A stretch of 64,000 bases of DNA from NCBI RefSeq assembly GCF_000972845.2, contig NC_040016.1, positions 7,708,701 through 7,772,700 of the forward strand, given 5' to 3'. A model generated the notes under the pieces. The model did no database searches. It was not told where the DNA came from and worked only from the letters and a program-made list of their open reading frames with translations. The DNA comes from Larimichthys crocea (lineage: Eukaryota > Chordata > Actinopteri > Sciaenidae). Positions 1-12,500 of the stretch are shown here, piece after piece. How positions within the stretch are numbered: position 1 is the first letter of the stretch; every line of letters begins with the position of its first letter. The position numbers were made by a program, and so were the translations under genes.

Positions 1-538
1 TTTAGTGACCTCCAATTGGTGTAACCGGGTGTCATTACTGCCGACGTGAATCTACGTTTATCTTTAGCCAGCAGTTTTAAATTAGACTCGATGTCGCCCA
101 CTCTGGCCACCGGGATGCATTTGACTATGGCCCCTGGTGTCGCTAACTTCATGTTTCATAAAATGGAGCTGCCAATGACCAGAGTTGGCCTCTCAGCGGG
201 TGTGTCGTTGAGTGGGGAATATTTGTTTGAAACGTGGAGCAGTTGGTGGTGTACCGTAGGCTTCAGTTTGGGGCTCTGCCTCTTTCGGGCAGTCACCCAG
301 CATCCCGGCTGCTCGGGAACTGCCGGGGAGCTGAAGCTACCTTCGGTGGTACCACACCAGCTACAGGGGACTTGCTAACTATAGCAGCTACTGACTGTTC
401 GGTGGTGCGGTACTGTGCCTCTAAATCACTAAGCCTTGCCTCCAAAGCTACAAATAAACTGCAATTATTACAAGTACCGTTATTGCTAAAGGAGGACGAG
501 GAGTAACTAAACATGTGGCACACCGGGCAGGAGAGAGC
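1..538 (-). pseudogene. Non-LTR retrotransposon ORF1 fragment (esterase-like type)
   Basis: Read on the minus strand, the stretch from about 538 down to 290 encodes a cysteine-rich segment (CPVCHMF, then NGTCNNCSLFVALEARL) followed by a short coiled-coil-like run. From about 240 down to 1 it encodes pieces such as [10 protein letters not shown] and GAIVKCIPVARVGDIESNLK. This pattern is known to me from ORF1 proteins of fish non-LTR retrotransposons, where a zinc-knuckle-like start precedes an SGNH-esterase-like domain. The frame carries a stop in the esterase part and the 5' end is cut off exactly at the terminal repeat of the Harbinger element that begins at 539. It is a dead fragment that runs off the window edge. 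Family assignment rests on remembered motif patterns only. Confidence 0.6.
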
Positions 539-674
539 GGGGCCCTCATGTACAAAGGTGGCATATGTCCTTTTCCCCACTCATGTTCAGATGTATAAAA
601 TGTGAAACGACCGTGGAAATGTGCGGTGCCCCACGCCAACTTCATGGCTGGCGTATATAGGTTGATATAAAAGC

Positions 675-1128
675 ATGCACAATGTGATGAAGAAAATGGT
701 ATTAACAATGGCAGCGTTAGCGTTGTTAGAGGACCTTGCAAATGGTGCAATCCAACGTGAGCGAGTATTTAGGGAACGCGAGGATTTACTTGCAAATGAT
801 GATAATTGGTTTATAAGCCGATTTCGTTTACCAAGGCCAGTGTTACTGGAGTTGTGCACAGAGCTGTGGCCGGCCCTAGAGCGCAACACGGCGAGGAGCC
901 AGAGGTTGTCTGTGTCCACACAGATGCTGACCACGCTGGGGTTCCTGGCACCTTCGATCCATTGTGATGGCCTGTGGCGTCCTCGACAACGTGGCACACC
1001 GCCATGGCATACCACTGCCAGAGCAGAACACCCCTCCCCCACCAGAGGAACTGGATGCCGAACCCGTCAACTTCAACCCACCCCGGGAAGCCATACGGGC
1101 CCGGCAGAATATGATTTCAAGCATGTAA
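675..1128 (+). pseudogene. Harbinger transposase (HARBI1-like), internally deleted
   Basis: The first ~60 codons read like the N-terminus of HARBI1-type nucleases (RVFREREDLLANDD, WFISRFRLPRPVLLEL, then STQMLTTLGFLA). Directly after that the frame jumps. The C-terminal part is readable in another frame from about 958: IVMACGVLDNVAHRHGIPLP, ending with ARQNMISSM and a TAA at 1126-1128. The whole catalytic middle with the DDE residues is missing, so the protein cannot be active. The original role would have been cutting and joining transposon DNA. Its neighbour on the opposite strand is the partner DNA-binding gene. Confidence 0.7.
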
Positions 1129-1145
1129 AGAGGCAAGGACAGAAT

Positions 1146-1767
1146 TTACTTGTACACAAGTGCATTTATTGATTTGCTTATATCACTGAGTACATGTATT
1201 AGTTGATCCAGACAATCATTGATGCCACCAATGGCTCTCACCATTTCCTCCTGCGATTCCAGCACAGCTCGGGTGAGGACACGGCCAGTCAGGCAGACGT
1301 CAGCAGCTGCCGTGGAGACGCCGGCGGAGGAGTCCTCTCCTGGCTTATCGTCTATTGAGAAATTAAAAAACAAACATGAGTCAAAGTGTTTAATACCCTG
1401 GCATCTTTACGCACGAGCTATGTGTATTGTGAGCAGCCAATTGTATGACCAGTATAATTACAACATTTATAAGTTCAGCATATTTACCTTGGGGATGATC
1501 TGTGTCACCTTCATGGGCTCCCATCACTCCGGTGAGAGCTGTGTCACCCACTAAAGAGGCCACTCTCTTGTCGAAGGGGAGTTCCTCCACTCCTGTCCCC
1601 CTGCCTGTTGTGGTCACGCTTCGGTGGTGGGCAGAAACCCTCCGCTTCACCTCCACCTCCAGATCTGACCATTTCTTTTTAACCTCTGTGTGTGTGCGCT
1701 GCTCAGATCCCACGGCATTTATAGCCTCACACACAAGCTCCCGCTCACGTCTTTTTTTTCTCTTCAT
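1146..1767 (-). pseudogene. Harbinger-associated Myb/SANT-like protein, N-terminus lost
   Basis: Two exons on the minus strand fit together in phase: 1767-1488 (RERELVCEAINAVGSEQR, then KKWSDLEVEVKRRVSAH) and 1351-1146 (GEDSSAGVSTAAADVCLTGR to NALVYK and stop). The donor is GTAAAT at 1487 and the acceptor AATAG at about 1352. The KKWSDL-VKRR block is the end of the Myb/SANT-like domain seen in proteins that accompany Harbinger transposases (NAIF1/MSANTD type), which bind the transposon ends and bring in the nuclease. The domain's first helices should lie above 1767, but the fold-back insertion at 1784-3184 separates them, so this copy is probably broken. Confidence 0.6.
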
Positions 1768-1783
1768 ATTTACCCCTGTTGAC

Positions 1784-3184
1784 TATGGGGTGCCGTTTGT
1801 AAAGCGTCTCGCTCTGAAAATAACAGCAACATTTTGTCACATTTAGCTAAAAACAATGTTTAAAAAACTGGTTTGAATTTTTGAGAGTCACTTTTTTGCA
1901 CATTAAGAACAATATTTGTGAACTTAGAGATATTTTAAATATTTAAATCCAAATGTTAAATGTAAAATCTAAATGCTAAATTTAAATCTAAATGTTAAAT
2001 ATAAATCTAAATGTTAAAGATAAATATAAACCTAAATGTTAAATATAAATCTAAATGTTAAATCTAAATCTAAATCTAAATGTTGAAGCTAAATGTTAAA
2101 TATAAATCTAAATGTTGAAGCTAAATGTTAAATATAAATCTAAATGTTGAATATAAATGTTAAATCTAAATCTAAATGTTGAAGCTAAATGTTTCGGGTG
2201 AAACTAAATATTTAGCTAAAATGCAAATTCAAATGCCGGTAACCGGAAGTGCCAAAATAAAAGCTCGAGGAGGTCAGAGCGTGTTTATAGTGGCAAATAA
2301 CGAATAAAACCCATCTTATCCGGGGAAATGGACTCTTGGACATGGATTATCGTGATAATAACTACCTAGATGAACAAACACGTTTGGAGAAACTTTATTT
2401 GAAGAGTACTTTGAGTTTTTAGTGTCATTTTTATGAAGGGTGCGGGACTTATGACCTGTAGCCACTATAGCCAGCCACAAGGGGGCTCACTTTGATTTGA
2501 CTCATTTATTGACATGTTTGCAGAGGTATGTCCGACAGTACAGTTTACCGGGGTGAAGGCGGGCGGGTGTAGACGATCCTACACCGCGAAAATGACAGAT
2601 CAGTCAAAGTGTTAGTTAGTTATTATCACGATAATCCATGTCCAAGAGTCCATTTCCCCGGATAAGATGGGTTTTATTCGTTATTTGCCACTATAAACAC
2701 GCTCTGACCTCCTCGAGCTTTTATTTTGGCACTTCCGGTTACCGGCATTTGAATTTGCATTTTAGCTAAATATTTAGTTTCACCCGAAACATTTAGCTTC
2801 AACATTTAGATTTAGATTTAGATTTAACATTTAGATATATATTTAACATTTAGCTTCAACATTTAGATTTATATTTATATTTAACATTTAGATATATATT
2901 TAACATTTAGCTTCAACATTTATATTTATATTTATATTTAACATTTAGATTTATGTTTAACATTTAGATTTAGCATTTAGATTTAGATTTAGCATTTAGA
3001 TTTTACATTTAACATTTGGATTTAAATATTTAAAATATCTCTAAGTTCACAAATATTGTTCTAAATGTGCAAAAAAGTGACTCAAAAATTCAAACCAGTT
3101 TTTTAAACATTGTTTTTAGCTAAATGTGAAAAAAAATGTTGCTGTTATTTTCAGAACGAGACGCTTTACAAACGGCACCCCATA
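1784..3184. mobile_element. Fold-back element with ~580-bp inverted arms
   Basis: The two halves are near-perfect inverted copies: 1784 to about 2367 and about 2616 to 3184, around a ~250-bp loop. The ends read TATGGGGTGCCGTTTGTAAA and its complement. The same 6 bp, GTTGAC, flanks both ends (1778-1783 and 3185-3190), which is a clean target-site duplication. The arms hold a long run of degenerate AAATCTAAATGTT-type short repeats and an A+T-rich border. No coding capacity is visible. I do not recognise the family. Confidence 0.8.
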
Positions 3185-3550
3185 GTTGACAGGGTACCAA
3201 ACTGAATCCCCCTGTGTGTCCCCACTTAATTTACTAGAATCTCTAGCTCAGACAGACTCTGTGAAATTCTTTTTATTACCTTTGTTCATCACGTTATCTG
3301 ATCGGACAACGAGGTGAATCTCAGGTCAAGGGCCTATTTAAATTGATTTGAGGCATGGACAGGGAGGAGTTTGGCACCTCTGCATGTGCACTCAATTCCA
3401 TGTTAATTGGGATGTACAAAAGAAACATGCTTGGATACATACCTACGCACACTTTGATACATCTTAATTTATTTGTGTGTACGACAGTTTCTGGGATTTG
3501 GCGTACGCCAAGTTTCAGTAGGAAATCCAAGTCTTTGTACATGAGGCCCC

Positions 3551-6500
3551 AGGAGAGGAAACAGAGGCCATTGCTACAGCTAGGCTAGTTAATGTGACTG
3601 GTATAACTATCGGATTGTGGTTACTAAAGTTAAGAGACCTGTTCGTGCACAAACTGAACAAGTCTAAGGATAGTGTAGAGATATGTAAATAATCGCTGAT
3701 GTGAAAAATATACTAGCACCGTGGCAGTAACATCATGATCCAAACAAATTTATCAGAATTCATGTTTAATGTTTGAGTAATGGCTACGTAACAAAAAGGC
3801 TCTTTAGACATGCTTTACAGAATGTACAGGCAAACAAGGTCCAAAAATACTATTGGAAACAAAACGCTTGAACTTCAAACAATACAAAAAAAAAGCAGCA
3901 TTGGATATTGCCAGCTCAGTTACTGCTAAACTTTGGTATAAAGTCATAAAGGACGTTCAGAGAATAAAACAATACAAATGCACATTATTATGTTATTTTT
4001 TGTTGGCAGAAAATATTGAATAGTAAACCAATGTGTGGCCTCTCCGGCATTAAGTTCGATTACAATGTCAAGTCATGTTTCAGGCTGGCAAAATAATACC
4101 AGGTGTTCAAGGTCATTCCAAATTCAAAACGAAAGGCATGGAATGTGTTGATCTGACAATTGAAGGCAAGCATGAACAATAAAATATATATAAAAAAAAG
4201 TTAGAACCAAAAGTGTGAAAAACTGAAAGGCAGTTCTCTCTGCACATACCGCTGAGAAGGTGGAGGCGTACCGATACATACATGTAATAAATTCTGAGAA
4301 ATTATTGGCCAATGGTCATGTATGGCTCTTGACATGTAGTTTCACTATGTTGACTTATTACTGCATGCTTTCATTTTTTTATTTCAAAAACTAGCAAAAA
4401 AACAAACAAAAAGAAAACAACACTTCTACTTAAGTGTCCAAAATATGGTCATGTTGGTTTTAGGCTTGATAAAATACTGGCAAGTGATTTAGGCAATGCC
4501 AAATTGAAAACAAAAGGCTTGGAACGTGCCGATATGGCAATAAAAGAACTAAAAGAGTGACTAAAATGCAAATTTCACCTGCATATACCACTGAGGATGC
4601 AGAGGTGTACCAATACATATTTAAATTCTAAGGAATTATTGGCCAATGACTTTTGTGCAATAGTTTGTGCACTCAAACACACACATAAGAGGAAGAAGAG
4701 GAACATCACAAATCCTCTTGGTACTGACGATCTAATGGAAATGAGAAAAACAAAAATACACTTTCAAATATGTTGTCACGTAGTGAGTATGATATACACT
4801 CGCCAGGCACCAGTTTATTGTGTACACCTATCTAAAGCTATTGCAGTGGAATGCAGAGAGGTGTTTGTTATTTAGAAACCCATCAGAATAATGCAACACA
4901 ATTCAACAGCACCAAAATGACCATGCAGCTGAATCAGCACCTCTCTGAAAAGTGAACATTATAACCTCCATGAAGGTATGATTTATTGCACGACTGTTGT
5001 AATAGACTGCGCTGTTTTTTGCTCGGTGTACTCAATAAACAAACAACAGAGTTCAATTTGCTAAATAAACTGAACAAATTAGTTGTCTGAGGTATAAAAA
5101 CAAAGCCAATCACACCACTGAAGTGCAATAATCAAGAGCACAACTTAATGAAACAAGAGCACATTCTTTTACATGAGAGGCAGTTTCATTTAGGTGTTAG
5201 TTGGCAACTGTTTGATTATTGCCTTTTAGTTTATGAAGAAACAAAAGTTGCTCTAGAACGTGATCATCTTGTTACCTGAACCAACAGGTAAAAACCTCAG
5301 GGGCAATAAAAGGCTTGAAATTAATAAGCTTAAAATTCTGCAGCCTATGTCTCAAACCTCTCTGTAAATGGACTAATAGGACATAGAATTTAATAGATTA
5401 CTATCCTTATGTACACATACATGTATAAAATAATACAATACATTCTCATTTTTCACAGTCCCAAGTGAAAACCTAGGCATAATCAATATCTACGGAAGGA
5501 TCGTGAACCTTTGAGATAAAACTGTGATAAAATCCTCACAATTAAAAAAAAAAAGAAAAAAAAAGAAAAGAAAAAAGACACATGCGCACTGCATAATGAA
5601 GTTTACCACCATTAAATTAAGTGCCTTTAAGAATGTGTTACAAAAGGGGAAACAAATCAGTGCATACTGTACATATAAACCATAATGTCACCTGATCGAG
5701 GTTACTGAGAACGCTTGTTAGAAAGGCCATCCAATAGACAACCATTGGAAAATAGCCAGCAAAACCATGATTGTCACATGTGCAAAAAAAACCTGTACGC
5801 TTACGCTGTTCATCATTAAGAAGACAAAATGAAGAAATTAACAATTTGACATAGCACAAAAACAAGATCAGATAAAGATGATATAGGATATATTCATATA
5901 TATATATATATATATTCATAATATACACCACATTTTGGTGTCACTGTCTCTGGAATTTGCATAACAGGATACCAGATAGCATAGTTTTGAGTCAGTCGGG
6001 ATGGCTGAGGGAATGTTGGACATATGTTTTCAGTGTTCTTTCCTATATCAATAACCACAAACTGCTGGTTAGGGAGCTTCGACTGGCCCCTGTTTAGAAC
6101 CCCCCCCCCCAATTCGGGAACAGATTTTTTGTAATTTTAAAGTCATATAGGCTGCTCCAACAGGTGTCTGTACCAGGAATGATGAGACAAACTTTCAGCC
6201 CCACAGCAGAAGGGACGGAGGAGAGAGCTTGTTAAGACTCGACCATGTCACAGCGCTCTCTCACAGCAGCATCCGACATGGCTCTTTAAAGCATACATTC
6301 ATAGCTTTCTCTGGGAAGAGAACAAAGAAGAGTGAAGGTTGGGGGAGAGAGGGGTCCTGCAGAGGTGGAGGTGTCAAGGAGGAGAACACATCTATGGTCC
6401 ATTTCTCCAGCATGACACAGAAGTCTTTCCACAGTGGAGAACTTTAGCATGTCCTCTTGAGTGAAAGGGGAATGTAAACATACAAGAGAGCATCTTTGGC

Positions 6501-6598
6501 AGAATGTGAGGAGTCTCTTTGGAGGTAGTGGGTGAAGGGAAGGTGGGGGGGTGCAGCAACGAGTAATCAGAGGCAGAACGTGGGCGGAGTGTAAGGAC
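3551..6598 (-). other. Region downstream of lrig2: probable 3' UTR and intergenic DNA
   Basis: No coding exon is supported here. The part next to 6598 is expected to be the lrig2 3' untranslated region. Several minus-strand AATAAA sequences occur (for example TTTATT on the plus strand near 4981), but I cannot tell which is used. A (TA)n microsatellite lies at about 5895-5915 and an A-rich stretch at about 5540-5580. An imperfect direct repeat at 4073-4650 is listed separately. Confidence 0.4.
4073..4650. repeat. Imperfect direct repeat, two ~220-bp units
   Basis: Unit 1 (about 4073-4320) and unit 2 (about 4448-4650) share ordered blocks: CAGGCTGGCAAAATA versus TAGGCTTGATAAAATA, then AAAGGCATGGAATGTG versus AAAGGCTTGGAACGTG, then GGAGGCGTACCGATACATA versus AGAGGTGTACCAATACATA, ending with ATTATTGGCCAATG in both. 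The order and spacing suggest an old local duplication. No coding function is apparent. Confidence 0.6.
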
Positions 6599-9500
6599 CT
6601 ATGTGGGAGCAGGATGCTCCTGAGGGTTAGTCCTATTAGAGGCACTTCTGTGGTCCTGTGTGCATTTTCTGGGAAAACAGTCCACCCCTGCTTCGCTTTG
6701 CTCATCTGCTCCGTCTGCAGTGGAAGTCAGAGGAGGTCTGTGTACAGTCACTGGGTGCTGGGACGTGCCTGGTTGGGGTTTCGAGGACGGATCTTCCCCT
6801 TCGCCCCAGAAGGACCTACGAAGACAATCTGCAAAGACAGTAAAATACAACACTTAGACGCCTGTTTAAGTAATGAATTAACTAAAACTAACAAATATCT
6901 GGTTGGTAATTGACCAGCCAGATTCTCAAATGTGGGGATTTGAATACCTTTAGATTTTTTTTTTTGAGTGTTTGGACAAAAAAATAAAACAACTATTTGA
7001 ACATAACTGATTGATGATAACTGATCAGCAGAGAAAATGAGAATCACAGACAGACTTTTTAATTATTAGATTAGTTAAGTAACTAGTTTTTGGTTTCCAA
7101 TCTCAGAGAATATAATGTAAGCCTGCAAGTGCTCAAATCACCTCAACAAACTACACAACAAGGCTCCATGTACCTAAACGGATCATATGTGGAAGATCAA
7201 TATCTCTAATAAACACAATCTTCTGAGTTTACCAGCTCATCTGTAAAATACTGGCTTCAGTAAATCTGTGAGCTCAGTGTTTATAGTGAATACAAAGGGT
7301 AAGCTAAGAGCAAACTTGACAGAGCATCTACAAGATTTATGATGAGAAGAGAGGGGGGTATTTACAGAATTCTGCTTTTTTTTCTATCAGCAGCTGCAGG
7401 AAGGTGAAAATTGAAAAAATGTTACCCCAACACACATCAGCAGGTAGGACATGATCGTTTGCACCCAGGCAAAGGATGGTGTCACCATCTTTCTCTAAAG
7501 GGTAAAATTGGAATTTACGTTTCCGAGTCTCACCATTAGCATAGTGCTCCGGGGGAGTGTGGCTGCTCAACCTTTTATCATGTGAGGTGAGAAAGTCAGA
7601 AGAGTCCCGGTTACTAATAAGGCTCCCCAGTGCCAGCTCTTTGTGCTGGGCATGCTCACTGAAGCTCTCCTTCAGGCCTGGTAGGGTCTTATCCAGCGGG
7701 TCGTCCTCCCCGAGATAGGCGTAGGGGCAGTACTCCCGTGTACGAGAGTAGATGTTGGCGTTGTCGTAACAGTCGGAGCAGATGACCAGGGGACCTGCAC
7801 CACCTGGCAAGATAGAATAAACATCTTGATAATTGTTTCTTTGCATATGTTTGTTGTTTGTTTTCAAAACTGTTCCAGTTGTACTTCCCTCCTCTATTGT
7901 CTATAAGAGGTGCCATAGAAAGTAGATGTGTTAAACATTTAAAACCAACATGGTGTGGACATCATATGTCCATCTTCGTATGCATTGATTAAGAAGAATA
8001 TGCATTCTCTTATTTAATTGGCTGACATGTTATATTAAATACATACGTATAGACATTAAATACATCTACATATTTACAAGACGAGTTGAAAGGCCCAGAG
8101 AAAGTCATACATATAGTCATTTCAAAAAGTAAAAAAATAAAAAATAAAACTCAAAAATGTCAAAGCTAAGAATACAGAAGTAATCTTATCCCACTACATG
8201 TGTGTAGGTGACACTTACCTGTGGGGAGTCCGGCTAGTCCCTCACGGGGCTCTCCAGGGTGAAAGCTGCTGCGGCCAGTGAACAGAGAGCCAACCCTGCA
8301 GTGCAGCATGCCATTCCCCTCAGTTTCCACCTCACTGCCTGTGTCTCCATAACACACACCTGGGACATACATAATAATTAGTCAGTGTCTTGTTTCAGCA
8401 AGGGTCTTATCCAAAACACAAAAGCAGAAACAAGAACCCAATAACAGGAATGAGAGTGTCCAAAATCTTTAAATCCTGAAAAATACAGCGTATTTTATTT
8501 AAAGGCATTTCAAGTTTTCGTTTGTTTTGCATGTCAGAATTGATTCGTACAGACGGCAGGAGTGTGTGTGTCACAGTTTGACTTTGTGAGCATGCAATAA
8601 CCTTTTGATATTTGTGATGACAAACTTTGTTTTCTTGTGATCACAATCCTGACATAACCAAATCCATTAGATAAAAAAAACAAAAACACAAACAAATATG
8701 ATCTGGAAATATAATCTATAATCAGCAGATATAAGTCAGTCTTCTATCAGATATTACGTTGTCATATCTCAAGTCATTACATTGTAAATTAATGAATCAT
8801 TGACTACCACAGGCGAACAATCAGTACCTGTTGTTAAATTATTGGAATATTAAAATGTCCTTTATCTAATTTGTGCATTATACGGAAAACTACAAAGACA
8901 AAAAACAAGAAAAGGCACAGCATACATATTTATGAAAATTATAGAGATATTACAGGAACTTTTTTATTGGGTTCCAGCTGCAGGAGGCAGATATTAGCTT
9001 CTATATGCAGTATGCAGAATTCTGTGCTTACACCATACAGTATACAATACAGTTAATGACAATGTTCTTGTCTTAGCAGTAGTAGTAGGAAATTTGGCCG
9101 TTATTAACTATTTTCTACAAAAGAATGTACATAGAAATAAAGCTGTTATATAGATATCTCTAATGGTTAATATGTTATTATTCCTGATGACAAGAAAACA
9201 AAAAGTAAAAATAACATAATCCATAGCACTGAGAGAGAAGGTTTGTGTTCCAGAGTCAAACATTTCAATTAAATTCACCAACCTGTGAAGGAAGATTACT
9301 CACCATCTGTGCCCTTATGAACATATCCATTGGAGAGAGGAGGCATGAGCTGCTGGTGGCTGCCAGCCTCAGAGTTACTGTAGCCTTCCTGTGGCTCTGA
9401 CAAAGTACCCTGAGAGGACAGGTAGCTGGGGATGTCTGCTGGCAAATTCATCTCATCTGGAACAGACAGAGACATATTTTGTTACACGGTATCGAGTTCT

Positions 9501-12500
9501 GTGAAACAGTCTTATCCTCACAACAAAGTGCCGTCCCCATAGACACATTTCACGGTTTCCAAACAGCCATCCCTGTTGGGGGGAAGCTTCAAATGAATGG
9601 CACATTTATTTTATAGCACAGATGGCTGTGTGTCGATGCTGCTAACCTGTGTTGGTGATACTGTAGTCCTCGCTCTTCCTGCGCATGTGATAAATGACAA
9701 TGACCCAGACCAGTGAGGTTCCAACAACGCAACACACCACCACAATCACCACAATGCCCACGGTGGTCCAGCCATCCTGGTCGTAGACCGGGCTGGTATC
9801 ACAGTTTGGCGATGGGGAGACGCTCAGGTAGATGTGGCCACGTTCTGTTCCCAGAGTGTTAGACATGATGCAGGTGTATTTCCCTGCATCGGCAGGACCA
9901 GCATCAACTATGATAAGGAGCTGGTTGGCTGCAGCAAAGAAGTGGCGCTCGGTAAGAACCAGAGGGCCGTCATCTTTGGTCCAGTTGAGACGAGGGGCTG
10001 GGCTGCCTCCAGCTATACACTGAAGCACGGCAGTTTCACCACGGGCCACTGTTCGGTCTTCCAGCGGTCGCATGAAGGATGGAGTTTCTGGAAGAGAAGA
10101 TGATTCATTGATTTTTGATTTTAAAAGGGTGATCCCCGAGGTATTTGTGTCAAACTGTTCAAATGGGTATGCATGAGGTCAGCTTTTTTTATTTTTAGAA
10201 TATCAAAGAGTTTTGAAGTTACAATGTTTAAACCGTGATCACAAACTTTAAGCGAGTTATTGATTATATTTCAGTATAGCTTAAATCAAATCTCAGAAGC
10301 ATAGCTGTTAAGAAATGCAATCTAACAGTTGTGTCAGAGATGCTCCATTCAGACAGATTTAAGTATTTACCATGACCACGGTATAATAAGGTTTGCATTT
10401 ATATCTTTATTAGTTAAAATTAAAAAGGAGGAAACACCAAAACAAGGATGTATAATGAGTGACACACATAAATGAGCAGCCAATTTGAGTGGAGTGACTC
10501 AGCCGAAAATGACCCAGTAGGAAAACATTAGTAACACGCTCTGTTAATCAGGTGGGTGACTTACCCAGGACGGTGAGAGTAGCGTTTGCAGACAGACTGC
10601 CAGCTGCGTTTTGGGCCGTGCAGCTGTACACTCCCATGTCTTCTGTCTTCACGTTAGCAATGAAGAAGATGTCGTCATCAGGCATTACATGCATTCTGCG
10701 CTCTCGGGCAGCAGGGAAGTCAGTGCCACCGTCCTTCTGCCATGCAATTTGGGGTGATGGATGGCCTTCGGCAGCACACTCCAGCCTGGCCATTGTCCCA
10801 GTCCGGATCGTTAGATCCATGGGAGTCTTAAGAAAGGATGGCAGCGCTGAAAGATAGAAGACAGAAAGTCGAGGGACAGTGATGAGAGGTCAAACAGAAG
10901 TTATGTTATGTTGTCTTAAACATTTGCAAGTTACTGCATCGAGTAAGGACACAATCTCACTAAACAAACAATAATAAATAATAATAATAAATAAATAAAA
11001 AATAAAAGATCGCCGATCCTCCACTGACAATTATCAGTCCCCTTCATGACAAAAATCCTCACCATTGACGGTGAGCTTCGCCCGGTTTGAATAGTTGGCA
11101 CCGAAGTGATTGGAGACCACACACTGGTAGCGCCCCTCATCAGTGAAGTTGACGTTGAGGAGGTGGAGAACAGTGGTGTAGATCAGCTCCCCCTCTTGGT
11201 ACCGGGCGTAGTTTTGCACTTCTGCATCATACAGCACCTCCCCATCCTTCCGCCAAGCTGTGGTCATCGGTGAATCACTGCTGCTGGACGCGATGCAGTT
11301 CAGAGTCACGTTGTTCCCACGCAATGCCACAGATGTCTCTGGGTGAGTTGTGATACGAGGCTTGGGGAAATCATCTGTGGAGGTGCAGGGACAGAAACAT
11401 GAAAACAAAAACAAAAACAAAAACATGACATTTTATATGAAATATACCAACACAAGAAGAGCAATATGGTGGTCAACTTCAGGACTGAAAAATAGGATTT
11501 TATGATCTTGCACATTTTGTTTATAAAACCTGTGAACAAAACCTCCAAAGTGAAACAAGACGCTGCTGTGTGAAACTAATAATCCACCATACATTTCAGT
11601 GATTTCAAAACATCCCAGAAACTCAATGCCATTTCCATTTTCTAATGTGCTCACTGAAGAGTAATATTGGATCAGGCTGGGAAGAGAATGAAAATAAAAT
11701 AAAAAAAATAGAGAATGGGACTGACCACAAACAAACTCTTCAGGACTGATGGAAAGGACGTTGCGACCAAGATGGCTGGCAGGATGAGCACAGATAGCAG
11801 AGACAGACTGCTGGAACTGGCTGTCAGTCAGCCAAGGCCCCAGCCACTGCATGTGACAGTCACACAGCAGGCTGCTCGTGTTCAGCACACTGAGAACAGA
11901 AAGGTAATAAAGGCAGTGTCAGATGGGGCATTGTGAAATTAATTGCGATTTTCAAACTACTGTAAAAAAAAAAAAGATGATATGAACCCACTGAACAAAT
12001 GAATATGAATTTGGGATTTCCAAATGTCTGTGGACATTTTGGTAATTTATGATTTGACCTTTTAGAAATGGAAACTTGCATTTGCTTGCTTGAAATTAAG
12101 TTTCAATTTTGTTGAATTATTTAAAGAGGGCTGTTGGACTCATAGAACATAGTGTAAGTCCAATGCTGCTTGCGTAACTGAGTAACAGTGAGCAGGCAAG
12201 CAGGAGTAGCTGTATTTTAGAACACCAAATATCATAAAAACAGACTTCTTGTGGCTCTCTAACAATGAGTGATGATACTTGTTAAAATAGCCTTGTTTAT
12301 CTGAACCCCAAAGGTGAGTTTATAAAACTTGAATATCACCTGAGGCAATTTTGTTCAGATATATAAAAAAAACACAACCCTGCTAGAGAACTAAAAACAC
12401 AAACAAAACAGTAAATAAACAAACAATGATACACAGCTTCATAAAACCACTGCGAATAAACAGATTCTGCATAAAGAAAGTGGAAATTTCATCTTTAAAG

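Larger units (their letters stand above)
539..3550. mobile_element. Deleted PIF/Harbinger-type DNA transposon
   Basis: The left end GGGGCCCTCATGTACAAAG (from 539) is matched in inverted orientation by CTTTGTACATGAGGCCCC ending at 3550, one base differing. Inside lie the two genes expected of a Harbinger element: a nuclease-like transposase on the plus strand and a Myb/SANT-like DNA-binding protein on the minus strand, arranged tail to tail. Both are damaged. The right part, about 1.4 kb, is a separate fold-back element inserted near the start of the Myb-like gene. A short target duplication was not convincingly identified. The element appears unable to move on its own. Confidence 0.65.

Noticed and set aside
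675..1172. Open stretch of 165 codons as a host gene
   Set aside because: Its first part is Harbinger transposase, the catalytic middle is missing and the second half is out of frame with the recognisable C-terminus.
7337..7485. Continuation of the lrig2 tail exon to the in-frame stop at 7337
   Set aside because: The open frame continues, but the residues ([14 protein letters not shown]) look non-homologous, and a downstream exon at 6828-6599 fits in phase and length; an alternative end here cannot be excluded.
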